Assembly (NCBI GenBank): GCA_027292975.1
Contig: JAPUGG010000274.1
Coordinates: 1 to 41,003 of the forward strand
Direction: 5' to 3'
From: Alphaproteobacteria bacterium
GTDB taxonomy: Bacteria; Pseudomonadota; Alphaproteobacteria; SMXQ01
Length of the DNA stretch: 41,003 bases
A model generated the notes under the pieces. It had not been told where the DNA came from. It saw nothing but the letters and a program-made list of their open reading frames with translations, and did not search any database. Both the position numbers and the translations under genes were made by a program. The stretch's first letter is position 1; each line of letters starts with the position of its first letter. This document shows positions 1 to 12,482 of this stretch, piece by piece.

Positions 1-1712
<1,712 letters not shown>

Positions 1713-1885
1713 AGAGTGATCGCCCGCGGCATCCGGCACCACGGGTTCAGGCCCCTCGTGGTTGCGAGGGACAAATTGTCGGTGGGGTTCGCGGTATCAG
1801 CGGCCCAGGGATAGGACCGAGGGACGGTGATTCGGCCGAGGGGCGTCAGGACCGGCCCGAAGGCATTGGAAGGCTAGGAGAACAT

Positions 1886-3772
1886 ATGTCTGATCAACAC
1901 GCCGGAGATGTGGCCGAGCCGTTTTCGACCGGCGAGAACTTTGCCGAACTGCTCGAGGAATCTCTTGGCGACAGAGGCCCCGTCGAGGGCACCGTGCTCA
2001 AAGGCACCGTCGTCTCCATAGAGAACGACATGGCGGTGGTCGACGTCGGACTCAAGTCCGCCGGCCGCGTCGCCCTGAAGGAATTCTCCTCTCCCGGCCA
2101 GGGCGCCGAATTGAAGCCCGGGGACGAGGTCGAGGTCTATCTCGAGCGCTACGAGGACCGCAACGGCGAAGCGGTGCTCAGCCGCGACAAGGCTCGGCGG
2201 GAAGAGGCCTGGACCCTGCTTGAAAGCGCGTACAATGATAACCTGCGCGTCTCCGGAACCATCTTCGGCCGCGTCAAGGGCGGGTTCACCGTGGATCTTT
2301 CGGGCGCGGTGGCGTTTCTCCCGGGGTCCCAGGTCGACATCCGGCCGGTGCGCGACGTCAGCCACCTGATGAGCACGCCCCAGGAATTTCATATCCTCAA
2401 GATGGACCGCTCTCGGGGCAATATCGTGGTTTCGCGCCGCGCCGTGCTCGAGGAATCCCGCGCCGAAGCCCGTTCCGAACTGATCGCCAACCTGAAAGAG
2501 GGGCAGGTGCTGGAGGGCGTCGTCAAGAACATCACCGACTACGGCGCCTTTATCGACTTGGGCGGCGTCGACGGCTTGCTGCATATCACCGACATCTCGT
2601 GGCGGCGCATTAGCCATCCCAGCGAAGCGGTCAATGTGGGCGATTCGGTTAAAGTTCAGGTGATCCGATTCAACCCCGAGAACCAGCGCATCAGCCTCGG
2701 CATGAAACAGCTGGAATCCGACCCCTGGGAAGGCATCGAGAAGAATTATCCGATCGCAACCAAGCTCAAGGGGCGGGTGACCAACATCACCGATTACGGC
2801 GCCTTCGTGGAGCTCGAGCCCGGCGTCGAGGCCCTGGTCCATGTGTCCGAAATGAGTTGGACCAAGAAGAACATCCACCCGGGCAAGATCGTCTCCACTT
2901 CCCAGGAACTGGAAGTCATGGTGCTCGACGTCGATCCCCAGAAGCGTCGCATCAGCCTCGGCCTAAAACAGTGCACCGAAAATCCCTGGGAAGCCTTTGC
3001 ACAGCAATACAGCGCCGGCGCCGAGCTCGAAGGCGAAATCAAGAACATCACCGAATTCGGCCTGTTTGTCGGCCTGCCCGGCGATATCGACGGCATGGTG
3101 CACCTTTCGGATCTCGACTGGACCCGGCCGGGCGAAGAGGCCATCGCCGATTTCGAGAAAGGCGATATGGCCAAGGTCAAGGTGCTGGAAATCGACGTCG
3201 AGAAGGAGCGCGTCAGTCTCGGTATCAAGCAGCTGACCGATGACCCGTTCGAAGGTCGGGCGGCGGCACTCAAGAGGGGCAAGGTCGTGACCTGTACCGT
3301 CAAGGTGGTCACCGACCGTGGTATCGAGGTCGACGTGGATGGCGCCCATGGCTTCATCCGCAGGGCGGATCTCGCCCGCGACCGGTCCGAGCAGCGTCCC
3401 GACCGTTTCGCCGTCGGCGAAAAGGTCGATGCCAGAATCACCAATATCGATCGCGCCTCGCGCAAGCTGTCGCTCTCCATCAAGGCCCACGAATTCGCCG
3501 AAGAGAAGGAAGCCATGGCCCAATTCGGGTCTTCGGATTCCGGCGCCAGCCTGGGGGACATCCTGGGCGCCGCCATCTCCAAGGCCAACCAACAGCGCGC
3601 CCAGGGCGACGACGCCCCTGCGGAGGAAACCCCAACCGAGGACGCCGCCGAGGAGGACACCCCGGCGGAGGATGCACCCGAGGATGCCGCCAAGGGCACG
3701 GCCAGCGAAGAGTCCCCGGCAGCGGTTGATGCCGCCGCCGCGGACGAGGACAAAAAAGACAAGGACGGCTGA
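1886..3772 (+). CDS. rpsA: 30S ribosomal protein S1
   Basis: Repeated S1 domains (NITDYGAFIDLGGVDGLLHITDISW, NITDYGAFVELEPGVEALVHVSEMSW, NITEFGLFVGLPGDIDGMVHLSDLDW); located downstream of cmk; AGGAG upstream of start. Confidence 0.97.
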   Translation: MSDQHAGDVAEPFSTGENFAELLEESLGDRGPVEGTVLKGTVVSIENDMAVVDVGLKSAGRVALKEFSSPGQGAELKPGDEVEVYLERYEDRNGEAVLSRDKARREEAWTLLESAYNDNLRVSGTIFGRVKGGFTVDLSGAVAFLPGSQVDIRPVRDVSHLMSTPQEFHILKMDRSRGNIVVSRRAVLEESRAEARSELIANLKEGQVLEGVVKNITDYGAFIDLGGVDGLLHITDISWRRISHPSEAVNVGDSVKVQVIRFNPENQRISLGMKQLESDPWEGIEKNYPIATKLKGRVTNITDYGAFVELEPGVEALVHVSEMSWTKKNIHPGKIVSTSQELEVMVLDVDPQKRRISLGLKQCTENPWEAFAQQYSAGAELEGEIKNITEFGLFVGLPGDIDGMVHLSDLDWTRPGEEAIADFEKGDMAKVKVLEIDVEKERVSLGIKQLTDDPFEGRAAALKRGKVVTCTVKVVTDRGIEVDVDGAHGFIRRADLARDRSEQRPDRFAVGEKVDARITNIDRASRKLSLSIKAHEFAEEKEAMAQFGSSDSGASLGDILGAAISKANQQRAQGDDAPAEETPTEDAAEEDTPAEDAPEDAAKGTASEESPAAVDAAAADEDKKDKDG

Positions 3773-3848
3773 AACTTTCGCCGTGGATCGGCTATACTCC
3801 GCCTAGCGGCGGCGGCGCCGTCCCAAGGAGACCACCGGTTCAGGTTTC

Positions 3849-4751
3849 ATGACCTTCGAATCCGATTCCCTGATCGATCGCAAGAGGCTCAAGCGTCGGC
3901 TGGCAAACTGGCGGCTTGCCGCGGTCATCGCCGTCGCCAGCGTGGGGCTGGCGTTGTTTGCCCGGTTCGATTCTTTTGAAAGCCGCAATCACGTGGCCCG
4001 GCTGTCGGTCAATGGCATTATTGTCGAGGATCGAAAGCGCGCTCAAGCCCTTGACCGCGTTGCCCGGGACAACAGCGCCAAGGCGCTGATCGTCCGCATC
4101 AACTCTCCCGGCGGTACCGTGGTGGGCGGCGAAACGCTCTATCACAAGCTGCGCAAGGTTGCCGCCAAGAAGCCGGTGGTCACCGTCATCGGCACGCTCG
4201 GCACGTCCGGCGGCTATATGGTTGCCATAGGCGGCGACCGCATTTTCGCACGGTCGGGCACCATTACCGGCTCCATCGGCGTGATCATGCAGACCACCGA
4301 CCTGACCGGTATGCTGAAGAAGTTCGGCATCACGACCGAGTCCATCAAGTCGGATCCGCTGAAGGCCGTGCCGTCACCCTTAGAGCCGCTGACCGACAAT
4401 GCGCGCGCGCTCATCAAGACGGTCATCAGGGATACCCATCGCCAATTCGTCTCCATGGTGGCCAACCGGCGTGGCCTCGGCCCCGACAAGGCCCGGAAAT
4501 TGGGCGATGGCCGGATTTTTACCGGCGACCAGGCGCTTTCCAACGGGCTGATCGACGCCATCGGCGGCGAAGCCGAGGCGCGGGACTGGCTGGCCAAAGA
4601 GCACGGCATCACCGCGAGCCTCCCCGTGCGTGACGTGCGAATCAACAGAGGCACCAAGAATCTGTTCGGGCTGGTCGAGGAAATGTTTGGAAAAACATTG
4701 TTTTCTGAACGACTTAGACTTGACGGGCTGATTTCCCTTTGGCACCCTTAA
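3849..4751 (+). CDS. sppA: Signal peptide peptidase SppA, short form (S49 family)
   Basis: [45 protein letters not shown]-terminal TM segment. Confidence 0.92.
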   Translation: MTFESDSLIDRKRLKRRLANWRLAAVIAVASVGLALFARFDSFESRNHVARLSVNGIIVEDRKRAQALDRVARDNSAKALIVRINSPGGTVVGGETLYHKLRKVAAKKPVVTVIGTLGTSGGYMVAIGGDRIFARSGTITGSIGVIMQTTDLTGMLKKFGITTESIKSDPLKAVPSPLEPLTDNARALIKTVIRDTHRQFVSMVANRRGLGPDKARKLGDGRIFTGDQALSNGLIDAIGGEAEARDWLAKEHGITASLPVRDVRINRGTKNLFGLVEEMFGKTLFSERLRLDGLISLWHP

Positions 4752-4824
4752 GTGGATTCTTCGGTTACGATCAGGGCCAGGGGGCAAATTCCCCGGCCCG
4801 GAAGCGGAGGGGTACGACGGCCCC

Positions 4825-5106
4825 ATGACAAAATCTGAATTGATCCTGCATCTCGTGGAAAAGAATCCCCATCTCTATCATCGGGATGTGGAACGCATCG
4901 TCACGGCGATCTTCGACGAGATTACCGCCGCGCTGTCACGGGGCGACCGCGTGGAACTGCGCGGCTTCGGCGCGTTTTCCGTAAAGCAGCGCGATGCCCG
5001 GATCGGCCGCAACCCGCGCACCGGGGAAGCGGTCAGTGTCGCCGCGAAGCGGGTGCCGTTTTTCAAGACCGGCAAACTGCTTCGCGAACGGCTCAACGGG
5101 CGTTAG
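4825..5106 (+). CDS. ihfB: Integration host factor subunit beta
   Basis: HU/IHF fold: [49 protein letters not shown]. Confidence 0.96.
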   Translation: MTKSELILHLVEKNPHLYHRDVERIVTAIFDEITAALSRGDRVELRGFGAFSVKQRDARIGRNPRTGEAVSVAAKRVPFFKTGKLLRERLNGR

Positions 5107-5142
5107 CGCCCCCGTCTCCTTGCGGCCCGCGGCGAGGGCGAC

Positions 5143-5538
5143 ATGCCGACCACCACAGGCGATGGCACCGTGCGCATTCTCTTTTGGCTTTTCACCATCC
5201 CCTTTCTGGCACTGGCCGGCGCCTTTGCCGCGGCCAATCACGGGTCATTGACACTCAAGCTCTGGCCCTTTCCCTTCGAGGCCCAGGTGCCGGTCTACGC
5301 CGCCGTCCTGGGCGCGTTTTTCCTCGGCCTCCTGGTGGCGGCCCTATGGTTCTGGACGGCGGGCCTGGGCGGCCGCCTGGCGCGGCGGCGGTTGGCGCGT
5401 CACGAACGCGCCCTAGAGCAGGAAACCGCCCGTCTCAAACGGGAGTTGGCGGAAAAGAACCGCGCCCCGCCCGCCGCCACCGCGGCCGGGCACGACGACA
5501 CCCGGGCGCGTCGGCTGATCGCCGCGGGGGACGGCTGA
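5143..5538 (+). CDS. LapA domain (DUF1049) membrane protein
   Basis: Two TM helices with ANHGSLTLKLWPFPFEAQVPVYAAVLGAFFLGLLVAALWFW; position after ihfB. Confidence 0.85.
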   Translation: MPTTTGDGTVRILFWLFTIPFLALAGAFAAANHGSLTLKLWPFPFEAQVPVYAAVLGAFFLGLLVAALWFWTAGLGGRLARRRLARHERALEQETARLKRELAEKNRAPPAATAAGHDDTRARRLIAAGDG

Positions 5539-5614
5539 CCCGCCCCCTGTTGCGGCGCCGCGATACAGGCTATAAGACCGGCCCCAGAGGCAACCCACCG
5601 GGCGCCACGACACC

Positions 5615-5767
5615 ATGAACGACACCCAGTCCCACGCCGCGGCGGATCGATCCATTCGGCAAAAGATCCTTTGCGCCATCGACACGCCCGACCTAGAGCA
5701 CTTCCGGGCCCTGGCGGCGGCGCTGAAGGGCCGCATCGTCGCCGAGGCGGCGGCCGAGCTCGCCTGA
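5615..5767 (+). pseudogene. pyrF: Remnant of orotidine 5'-phosphate decarboxylase (pyrF) with in-frame internal deletion
   Basis: ATG at 5615, TGA at 5765: MNDTQSHAAADRSIRQKILCAIDTPDLEHFRALAAALKGRIVAEAAAELA*. ILCAIDTPDLEHFRALAAALKGR resembles the PyrF N-terminal strand (CALDTPDLxxALALAxxLxG); the catalytic core is absent; lies between lapA and trpF where pyrF is commonly found. Confidence 0.72.
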
Positions 5768-5771
5768 TCCC

Positions 5772-6419
5772 GTGCCGGTCACCGTCAAGATTTGCGGCAT
5801 CAACGCGCCCGACGCCCTAGAAGCGGCGATCGAGGGAGACGCGGGCTACGTCGGATTGATGTTTTATCCCGCCTCACCCCGCTTCCTCGCCCTCGACGAG
5901 GCGGCCCGGCTAGCGGCCCTGGTGCCGGACGGGATCCAGCGGGTCGGCGTGTTCGTGGACGCGCCCGATGAGGTCATCGCCCGGACCCTGGATGCGGTGC
6001 CCATAGACATGGTGCAACTCCACGGCGCAGAGCCGCCCCGGCGCGTGGCCGAGATCCGAAGCCTCTTCGCGCGACCGGTGATCAAGGCCATCAAGATCGC
6101 CGGGCCCGACGACCTGGCCGAGGCCCGGGCCCAGGAAACGGCGGCCGACATGCTTCTGTTCGACGCCAAACCCCCCACTGATATGACCGACGCGCTTCCC
6201 GGCGGCAACGCGCTGGCCTTCGACTGGCAGATTATCGCCGGCCACCCTTGGGCGCGGCCGTGGATGCTGTCGGGCGGCCTCACCGCCGCCAATCTGGACC
6301 AAGCGGTCGCCACCAGCGGCGCGGCGCGCGTGGATGTTTCCTCGGGCGTGGAAACCGCGCCGGGACGAAAGGACCCGGCGCTGATCCGCGCCTTTATCCA
6401 GGCCGCGGCGGAGATTTAG
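5772..6419 (+). CDS. trpF: Phosphoribosylanthranilate isomerase
   Basis: VKICGINAPDALEAA, GYVGLMFYPASPRFL, DMVQLHGAE, DVSSGVETAPGRKD; GTG start. Confidence 0.96.
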   Translation: MPVTVKICGINAPDALEAAIEGDAGYVGLMFYPASPRFLALDEAARLAALVPDGIQRVGVFVDAPDEVIARTLDAVPIDMVQLHGAEPPRRVAEIRSLFARPVIKAIKIAGPDDLAEARAQETAADMLLFDAKPPTDMTDALPGGNALAFDWQIIAGHPWARPWMLSGGLTAANLDQAVATSGAARVDVSSGVETAPGRKDPALIRAFIQAAAEI

Positions 6420-6501
6420 CGCCCAGCCGCGGACCGGCCGCGGCATTGGAATATGGCGGCGCCGGGAGTATAGTTCGGCACCCCGATGACGAGTAAAAAA
6501 C

Positions 6502-7713
6502 ATGAGCACCGCCAACACCTTCCGGAGCGGGCCCGACGAGGGCGGGCATTTCGATCTTTTCGGTGGCCGATTCGTCGCCGAGACCCTGATGCCGCTGGTC
6601 CTGGACCTGGAACGGGCCTGGAATGAGGCCCGAACCGATCCCGGCTTCGCCGCCGAATTGGACCATTTCTTGGCCCATTACGCGGGCCGGCCCTCGCCGC
6701 TTTATTTCGCCGAACGGCTGACCCAAGAACTCGGCGGCGCCAAGATCTATTTCAAGCGCGACGAGCTCAACCACACCGGCTCCCACAAGATCAACAACTG
6801 CCTGGGCCAGATCCTGCTGGCCCGGCGCATGGGCAAGAAGCGGATCATCGCCGAGACCGGTGCCGGCCAGCATGGGGTGGCGACGGCGACGGTTTGCGCG
6901 CGCTTCGATCTGGACTGCACCATTTACATGGGCGAAATCGACATCGAGCGCCAACAGCCCAACGTCTTTCGCATGAAGCTTCTCGGCGCCAAGGTGGTGC
7001 CGGTTGGTTCGGGCTCGGCCACCCTCAAGGACGCCATGAACGAGGCCCTGCGCGACTGGGTGGCCAGCGTCGAGACCACCTATTACCTGATCGGCACGGC
7101 GGCGGGGCCGCACCCCTATCCGGCAATGGTCCGCGATTTCCAATCGGTGATCGGGCGCGAAACCCGCGACCAGCTGGACGCCGCCGAAGGCCGGGGGCCC
7201 GATACCCTGGTTGCCTGCATCGGCGGCGGATCCAACGCCATCGGCCTGTTTCACACCTTCCTCGACGAACCCGAAGTCGAGATGTTCGCCGTGGAAGCCG
7301 CCGGCGAAGGCATCGAAACGGGGCGCCACGCCGCCTCCATCACCGCCGGCGCGCCGGGGGTCCTGCACGGCAACCGCACCTATCTGTTGCAGGACGATGA
7401 CGGCCAGATCACCGAGGCCCATTCGATCTCCGCCGGCCTCGATTACCCGGGCATCGGCCCGGAGCATGCCTGGCTTCACGACCAGGGGCGTGTCAATTAC
7501 GTCTCGGCCACCGACGCCGAAGCCTTGGCCGCTTTCAAGCTGTGCTCCGAGTTGGAGGGCATCATACCGGCGTTGGAGCCGGCCCATGCGTTGGCCCACG
7601 TCATCCGCCACTGCCCGGGCCTGGCCCGGGACCATCTGGTGGTCATGAACCTGTGCGGCCGGGGCGACAAGGACGTTTTTTCGGTGGCCCGGCACCTGGG
7701 GGTTGAGTTGTGA
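6502..7713 (+). CDS. trpB: Tryptophan synthase beta chain
   Basis: [24 protein letters not shown] (PLP lysine), [28 protein letters not shown]. Confidence 0.98.
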   Translation: MSTANTFRSGPDEGGHFDLFGGRFVAETLMPLVLDLERAWNEARTDPGFAAELDHFLAHYAGRPSPLYFAERLTQELGGAKIYFKRDELNHTGSHKINNCLGQILLARRMGKKRIIAETGAGQHGVATATVCARFDLDCTIYMGEIDIERQQPNVFRMKLLGAKVVPVGSGSATLKDAMNEALRDWVASVETTYYLIGTAAGPHPYPAMVRDFQSVIGRETRDQLDAAEGRGPDTLVACIGGGSNAIGLFHTFLDEPEVEMFAVEAAGEGIETGRHAASITAGAPGVLHGNRTYLLQDDDGQITEAHSISAGLDYPGIGPEHAWLHDQGRVNYVSATDAEALAAFKLCSELEGIIPALEPAHALAHVIRHCPGLARDHLVVMNLCGRGDKDVFSVARHLGVEL

Positions 7714-8570
7714 GCGCCGGCGCCGCACTCGACCGCATCCATGAGCGCTTCATGGCGCTTCGCGCCGAGGGCCGTGCCGGGCTGGTGACCTTCGTCACCG
7801 CCGGAGATCCCGATTTCGAAACCTCTTCCGAGATTCTCGCCGGACTTCCCCAAGCCGGCGCCGACCTCATCGAGATCGGCATGCCGTTTTCCGACCCCAT
7901 GGCCGATGGCCCCGCCATCCAGGCCTCCAGCCTGCGGGCGCTTGGAGCGGGCCAGAACATGGCCAAGACGCTCGACCTGGTGCGCCGGTTCCGCGCCGTC
8001 GATGCGACGACGCCGCTGGTGCTGATGGGGTACTACAACCCGATTTACAGATACGGCAACTTAACCTTCCTCGACGACGCCAAAAGTGCCGGCGTCGACG
8101 GGCTGATCATCGTCGACCTGCCGCCCGAGGAGGATTCCGAGCTCTGCCTGCCGGCCCGGGACGCGGGCCTCCACTTCATCCGCTTGGCGACGCCCACCAC
8201 CGATGAGGCGCGCCTGGCCAAGGTGCTCACCAACTCGTCGGGCTTCATCTACTACGTTTCCATCACCGGCATCACCGGTACGCGGTCCGCCCGGCCCGGT
8301 GATGTCGGCGAGCGGATCGCCGCCTTGCGGGTGGCCACGGAGCTCCCCATAGCCGTCGGTTTCGGCATCAAGACCCCGGATCAGGCGGCGGCCATCGCGC
8401 GCATCGCCGATGCCGCGGTGGTGGGCTCCGCCCTGGTTGAACGCATTGGCGATGGCCTTGACGCCGAGCGCCGCCCGGGGGCAAATTTGGTGGCCGAAAC
8501 GCTTAGCTTGGTGAAGCAGCTCGCCGCCGGCGTGCGCGGTGCGAGGCACTCAGAGGCCGCCACGGGGTAG
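7710..8570 (+). CDS. trpA: Tryptophan synthase alpha chain
   Basis: [44 protein letters not shown]; 4-bp overlap with trpB. Confidence 0.98.
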   Translation: MSAGAALDRIHERFMALRAEGRAGLVTFVTAGDPDFETSSEILAGLPQAGADLIEIGMPFSDPMADGPAIQASSLRALGAGQNMAKTLDLVRRFRAVDATTPLVLMGYYNPIYRYGNLTFLDDAKSAGVDGLIIVDLPPEEDSELCLPARDAGLHFIRLATPTTDEARLAKVLTNSSGFIYYVSITGITGTRSARPGDVGERIAALRVATELPIAVGFGIKTPDQAAAIARIADAAVVGSALVERIGDGLDAERRPGANLVAETLSLVKQLAAGVRGARHSEAATG

Positions 8571-8573
8571 ACC

Positions 8574-9500
8574 ATGAACTGGCTCACCAATTTCGTCAGA
8601 CCCCGCATCCGCGCCCTGGTGGGCAAGCAAGGCGTGCCCGACAACCTGTGGCACAAATGCACCGCCTGCGAACAGATGATCTTCCACCGGGAATTGTCGG
8701 CCAACCTGTATGTCTGCACCCATTGCGGCCATCACATGCGGATGTCGGCCAAGGACCGGCTGGCCATGATGTTCGACGGCGACAGCACCCAGACCATCGA
8801 ACTCCCCGAGACCATCGACGATCCCCTCAAATTCCGGGACCAGAAACGTTACGGCGACCGCCTCAAGGAAGCCCGGGCGAAGACCGGCATCAATGACGCG
8901 ATTCTGGTCGCCCACGGCGAGATCGGCGGGATTCCCGCGGTCATCGCCGCCTTCGATTTCCGTTTCATGGGCGGCTCCATGGGAACCGCCGTCGGCGACG
9001 GCCTGATCGCCGCCGCCCGCCTGGCGATCTTGCAGGACGCGCCGCTCATCGTTTTCCCGTCCTCGGGCGGGGCGCGCATGCAGGAGGGCATCCTTGCCCT
9101 GATGCAGATGACGCGGAGCACCATCGCCGTCCAGGAGATCCGCGAAGCGGGCCTGCCCTATATCGTCGTGCTGACCGACCCGACCACCGGCGGCGTATCG
9201 GCGAGCTTCGCCATGCTGGGCGATATCTCCATCGCCGAACCCGGGGCGATCATCGGCTTCGCGGGCGCGCGGGTCATCGAAAGTACCATCCACGAGACCC
9301 TGCCCGAAGGTTTCCAGCGCGCCGAATACCTTCTCGAACACGGCATGATCGACATGGTGGTGCCGCGCCATGAGTTGCGCGATACCTTGATCCGGGTGCT
9401 CGACCTCCTGCGCAACCGGAACCCGGCCGCAGAAGTGGTCGCCCTGCCCAAGTCAGAGGCCGCGGCCGATGACCAAGGGAACCCCGCCCCTGAACTCTGA
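8574..9500 (+). CDS. accD: Acetyl-CoA carboxylase carboxyltransferase subunit beta
   Basis: Zn ribbon CTACEQMIF...CTHCGHHMRM; SSGGARMQEG; LTDPTTGGVSASFAMLGD. Confidence 0.97.
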   Translation: MNWLTNFVRPRIRALVGKQGVPDNLWHKCTACEQMIFHRELSANLYVCTHCGHHMRMSAKDRLAMMFDGDSTQTIELPETIDDPLKFRDQKRYGDRLKEARAKTGINDAILVAHGEIGGIPAVIAAFDFRFMGGSMGTAVGDGLIAAARLAILQDAPLIVFPSSGGARMQEGILALMQMTRSTIAVQEIREAGLPYIVVLTDPTTGGVSASFAMLGDISIAEPGAIIGFAGARVIESTIHETLPEGFQRAEYLLEHGMIDMVVPRHELRDTLIRVLDLLRNRNPAAEVVALPKSEAAADDQGNPAPEL

Positions 9501-10776
9501 CGCGGTGCTGGCCCGCCTCCACCAGCTTCACCCAAAAAAGATCGACCTGTCCCTTGGCCGGATCCGGCGTCTCCTGGGCGCCCTGGGCAATCCGGAACGC
9601 GACCTGGCGCCGGTCATCCACGTCGCCGGCACCAACGGCAAGGGCTCCGTCATCGCCTTCATCAAGGCGATGGCGGAAGCCGCCGGGCGCAAGGCCAACG
9701 TCTATACCTCCCCCCACCTGGTGCGCTTCACCGAGCGCATCCGGCCGGCCGGCCGGGAGATCGGCGAGCGCGCCCTTGCCCGATTGCTGGGGGAATGCGA
9801 AGCCGCCAACGCAGCCCATCCCATCACCTTCTTCGAGATCACCACGGCGGCGGCCTTCCTCGCCTTCGCGCGCGTTAAGGCCGACCTCACCTTGATAGAG
9901 ACCGGTCTCGGCGGACGGCTGGACGCCACCAACGTGATCGCACGGCCCAAAGTCACCGTCATCACGCCGGTCTCCCTCGACCATCAGCAATTCTTAGGGC
10001 CGCGCCTTGCCGGCATCGCCGGGGAAAAAGCCGGCATCCTGAAGCGCCGCATTCCCGGCATCATCGGCCCCCAGCATGCCATCGCCGCCCGGGTGATCAA
10101 TCAGCGGGCCGAAGCACTTCAGGCGCCGCTGATCCGCTGGGGCCGGGATTTCAGGGCCGAATTGGGGCCTGGGTCGCTGATTTTCAGCGACCGGGACGGC
10201 GATCTCCAGCTGCCCCGTCCCGGGCTCAAAGGGGCCCACCAAGCCGCCAACGCGGCCATCGCCATCGCCGCGCTCAAGGCACTGGGGGACCGGGACATCG
10301 GCGCCGCCGCCTTCGCCCGGGGGATCGCCCGGGCCACCTGGCCGGCCCGCCTGCAACGGCTGACCGGCGGCCCGTTGAGCGCGCCGCTGATCGCCGGCGG
10401 GTTCGAGGTCTGGCTCGACGGCGGGCACAATCCCGCCGCCGGACGGGCGCTGGCCAAGACACTCAGCCAGGACGGCGGGACGCCGCTTTACCTGGTGGTC
10501 GCCATGGCGGCGCCGAAACGTGCGGGCGAATTCCTAAAACCGCTGGCCGGTCTCGCCCCCAAGGGCCTCTGGGCGGTGGCCGTGCCGGGCGACCACGCTT
10601 CCTTCCCCCCCGATCGCCTCGCCGCCCTCGCCCGGCGTCTCGGCATTGCCGCCCATCGGGCCGCCTCGCCGGCGGCGGCGCTCGGCGCCATCGCGGGGCT
10701 CCCGCCGGGCCGGGTCCTGATCACCGGCTCGCTTTACCTGGCCGGCGCGGTGCTGTCCGAGGATCGCGCCGGATAG
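9469..10776 (+). CDS. folC: Bifunctional folylpolyglutamate synthase / dihydrofolate synthase
   Basis: VIHVAGTNGKGSVIAFI, YTSPHLVRFTERI, LIETGLGGRLDATNVI, SLDHQQFLG; overlaps the accD 3' end (start codon not certain). Confidence 0.94.
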   Translation: MTKGTPPLNSDAVLARLHQLHPKKIDLSLGRIRRLLGALGNPERDLAPVIHVAGTNGKGSVIAFIKAMAEAAGRKANVYTSPHLVRFTERIRPAGREIGERALARLLGECEAANAAHPITFFEITTAAAFLAFARVKADLTLIETGLGGRLDATNVIARPKVTVITPVSLDHQQFLGPRLAGIAGEKAGILKRRIPGIIGPQHAIAARVINQRAEALQAPLIRWGRDFRAELGPGSLIFSDRDGDLQLPRPGLKGAHQAANAAIAIAALKALGDRDIGAAAFARGIARATWPARLQRLTGGPLSAPLIAGGFEVWLDGGHNPAAGRALAKTLSQDGGTPLYLVVAMAAPKRAGEFLKPLAGLAPKGLWAVAVPGDHASFPPDRLAALARRLGIAAHRAASPAAALGAIAGLPPGRVLITGSLYLAGAVLSEDRAG

Positions 10777-10804
10777 CGCATTAAACCGATAAGGGGAATT
10801 CCGT

Positions 10805-12412
10805 TCAGGCGACGGCGTGGATGGCCGCCTCCTTGACGCTGTCGGGCACCTGGGGCTCGAATTCCTTGAAGTTTTCTTCGAACATGCGCGCGACGTCGTG
10901 GGCGGCCTTGTCATAGGCCGCCTTGTCGGACCAGGTGGTCCTGGGATCGAGCACGTCCCGGGGCACGTCGGGGCAGCTCTCGGGCACCAGCACCCGGAAA
11001 TTGGGGTCGGGCGTCATGGCAACGTGGTCGAGCTCTCCGGCCAGGGCGGCGCGCAGCATGGCCCTGGTATAGGCGATTTTCATGCGGCTTCCGACCCCAT
11101 AGGCGCCGCCGGTCCAGCCGGTATTGACCAGCCAGCAGTTGGTTTCGTGCCGGGCGATGCGTTCGCCCAGGAGCTTGGCGTAAACCGTGGGATGCCGCGG
11201 CATGAAGGGGGCGCCGAAACAGGTTGAGAAGGTCGCCTCGGGTTTGGTCACGCCGCGCTCGGTGCCGGCCACCCGCGCCGTGTAGCCCGACAGGAAATGG
11301 TACATGGCCTGGTCGGGGGTCATGCGGCTGATCGGCGGCAGCACGCCGAAGGCGTCGGCCGTCAGCATCACCACATGGTCGGGATGGCCCGAGGTCAGGG
11401 TGTCGGAAATGTTGGCAATGAACTCGATGGGATACGACACCCGCGTGTTTTCGGTGAGAGCCTCGGAATCGAAGTCGAGCGCGCGCGTCACCGGATCGAT
11501 GACGACGTTTTCCAGGACCGTGCCGAAGCGATGGGTGGTGGCGTAGATCTCCGGTTCCGCTTCTTGGGACAAGCGGATCGCCTTGGCATAGCAGCCGCCC
11601 TCGAAATTGAAGATGCCGTTGTCGGACCAGCCGTGTTCGTCGTCGCCCACCAAGATGCGCGAGCCATCCGCCGACAGCGTCGTCTTGCCGGTTCCCGACA
11701 GGCCGAAGAAGATCGCCGCATCGCCCCCATCGCCGATATTGGCCGAGCAATGCATGGGCATCACGCCCTGGGCCGGCAGCAGGTAGTTGAGGATCGAAAA
11801 CACCGATTTCTTGATCTCCCCGGCATACCAGGTGCCGGTGATCAGCACCTCACGGGCGGCGAAATTCACGATCACGCAGATGTCGGAATTGGTGCCGTCG
11901 GTGGCCGGGTCGACGTTGAGCCCCGGCGCGTGCAGGATGGTGAAGGCGGGCTCAAAAGAGGCTAACGCATCATCCGCCGGCTGGATGAACATGTTGCGCG
12001 TGAACAGCGCATGCCACGCGGTTTCGGTGACCACCCGCACGTTCAGCCGGTAATCGAGATCGGCGCCGGCATAGCTGTCCTGGATGAACAGGTCGCGGTC
12101 GACGTAATAATCCAGGATCTTGCCGCGGATGGCGGCATAGTGCTCTTGGGAAATCGCCCGGTTGACCGACCCCCACCAGATATCGTCGCGGCTGGTGGCT
12201 TCCTCGACGATGAACTTGTCATTAGGCGAACGGCCGGTGTATTCGCCGGTCTCCACCGCCAACGCCCCGCCGGGGACTAAAAGGCCTTCGCCGCGTTTGA
12301 TCGATTCCTCGACCAAGGCAGGCGCGGCCATGTTCCAATAGGCCGCGCGGGCACCTTTGATCCCGTGCTTATCCAAGCCGATGCTGCTCTTGACGGATCC
12401 CCGCTCTTCCAA
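10805..12412 (-). CDS. pckA: Phosphoenolpyruvate carboxykinase (ATP)
   Basis: MHCSANIGDGGDAAIFFGLSGTGKTTLSAD, GRSPNDKFIVEE, NTGWTGGAYGVGSRM. Confidence 0.98.
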   Translation of the reverse strand: MEERGSVKSSIGLDKHGIKGARAAYWNMAAPALVEESIKRGEGLLVPGGALAVETGEYTGRSPNDKFIVEEATSRDDIWWGSVNRAISQEHYAAIRGKILDYYVDRDLFIQDSYAGADLDYRLNVRVVTETAWHALFTRNMFIQPADDALASFEPAFTILHAPGLNVDPATDGTNSDICVIVNFAAREVLITGTWYAGEIKKSVFSILNYLLPAQGVMPMHCSANIGDGGDAAIFFGLSGTGKTTLSADGSRILVGDDEHGWSDNGIFNFEGGCYAKAIRLSQEAEPEIYATTHRFGTVLENVVIDPVTRALDFDSEALTENTRVSYPIEFIANISDTLTSGHPDHVVMLTADAFGVLPPISRMTPDQAMYHFLSGYTARVAGTERGVTKPEATFSTCFGAPFMPRHPTVYAKLLGERIARHETNCWLVNTGWTGGAYGVGSRMKIAYTRAMLRAALAGELDHVAMTPDPNFRVLVPESCPDVPRDVLDPRTTWSDKAAYDKAAHDVARMFEENFKEFEPQVPDSVKEAAIHAVA

Positions 12413-12482
12413 TTCCTGATCTCCAGTTTGCGCCCGGGCAGGCCTCGGGCAACCTTTATATACGGGTTCGCCCTAGGGGATG

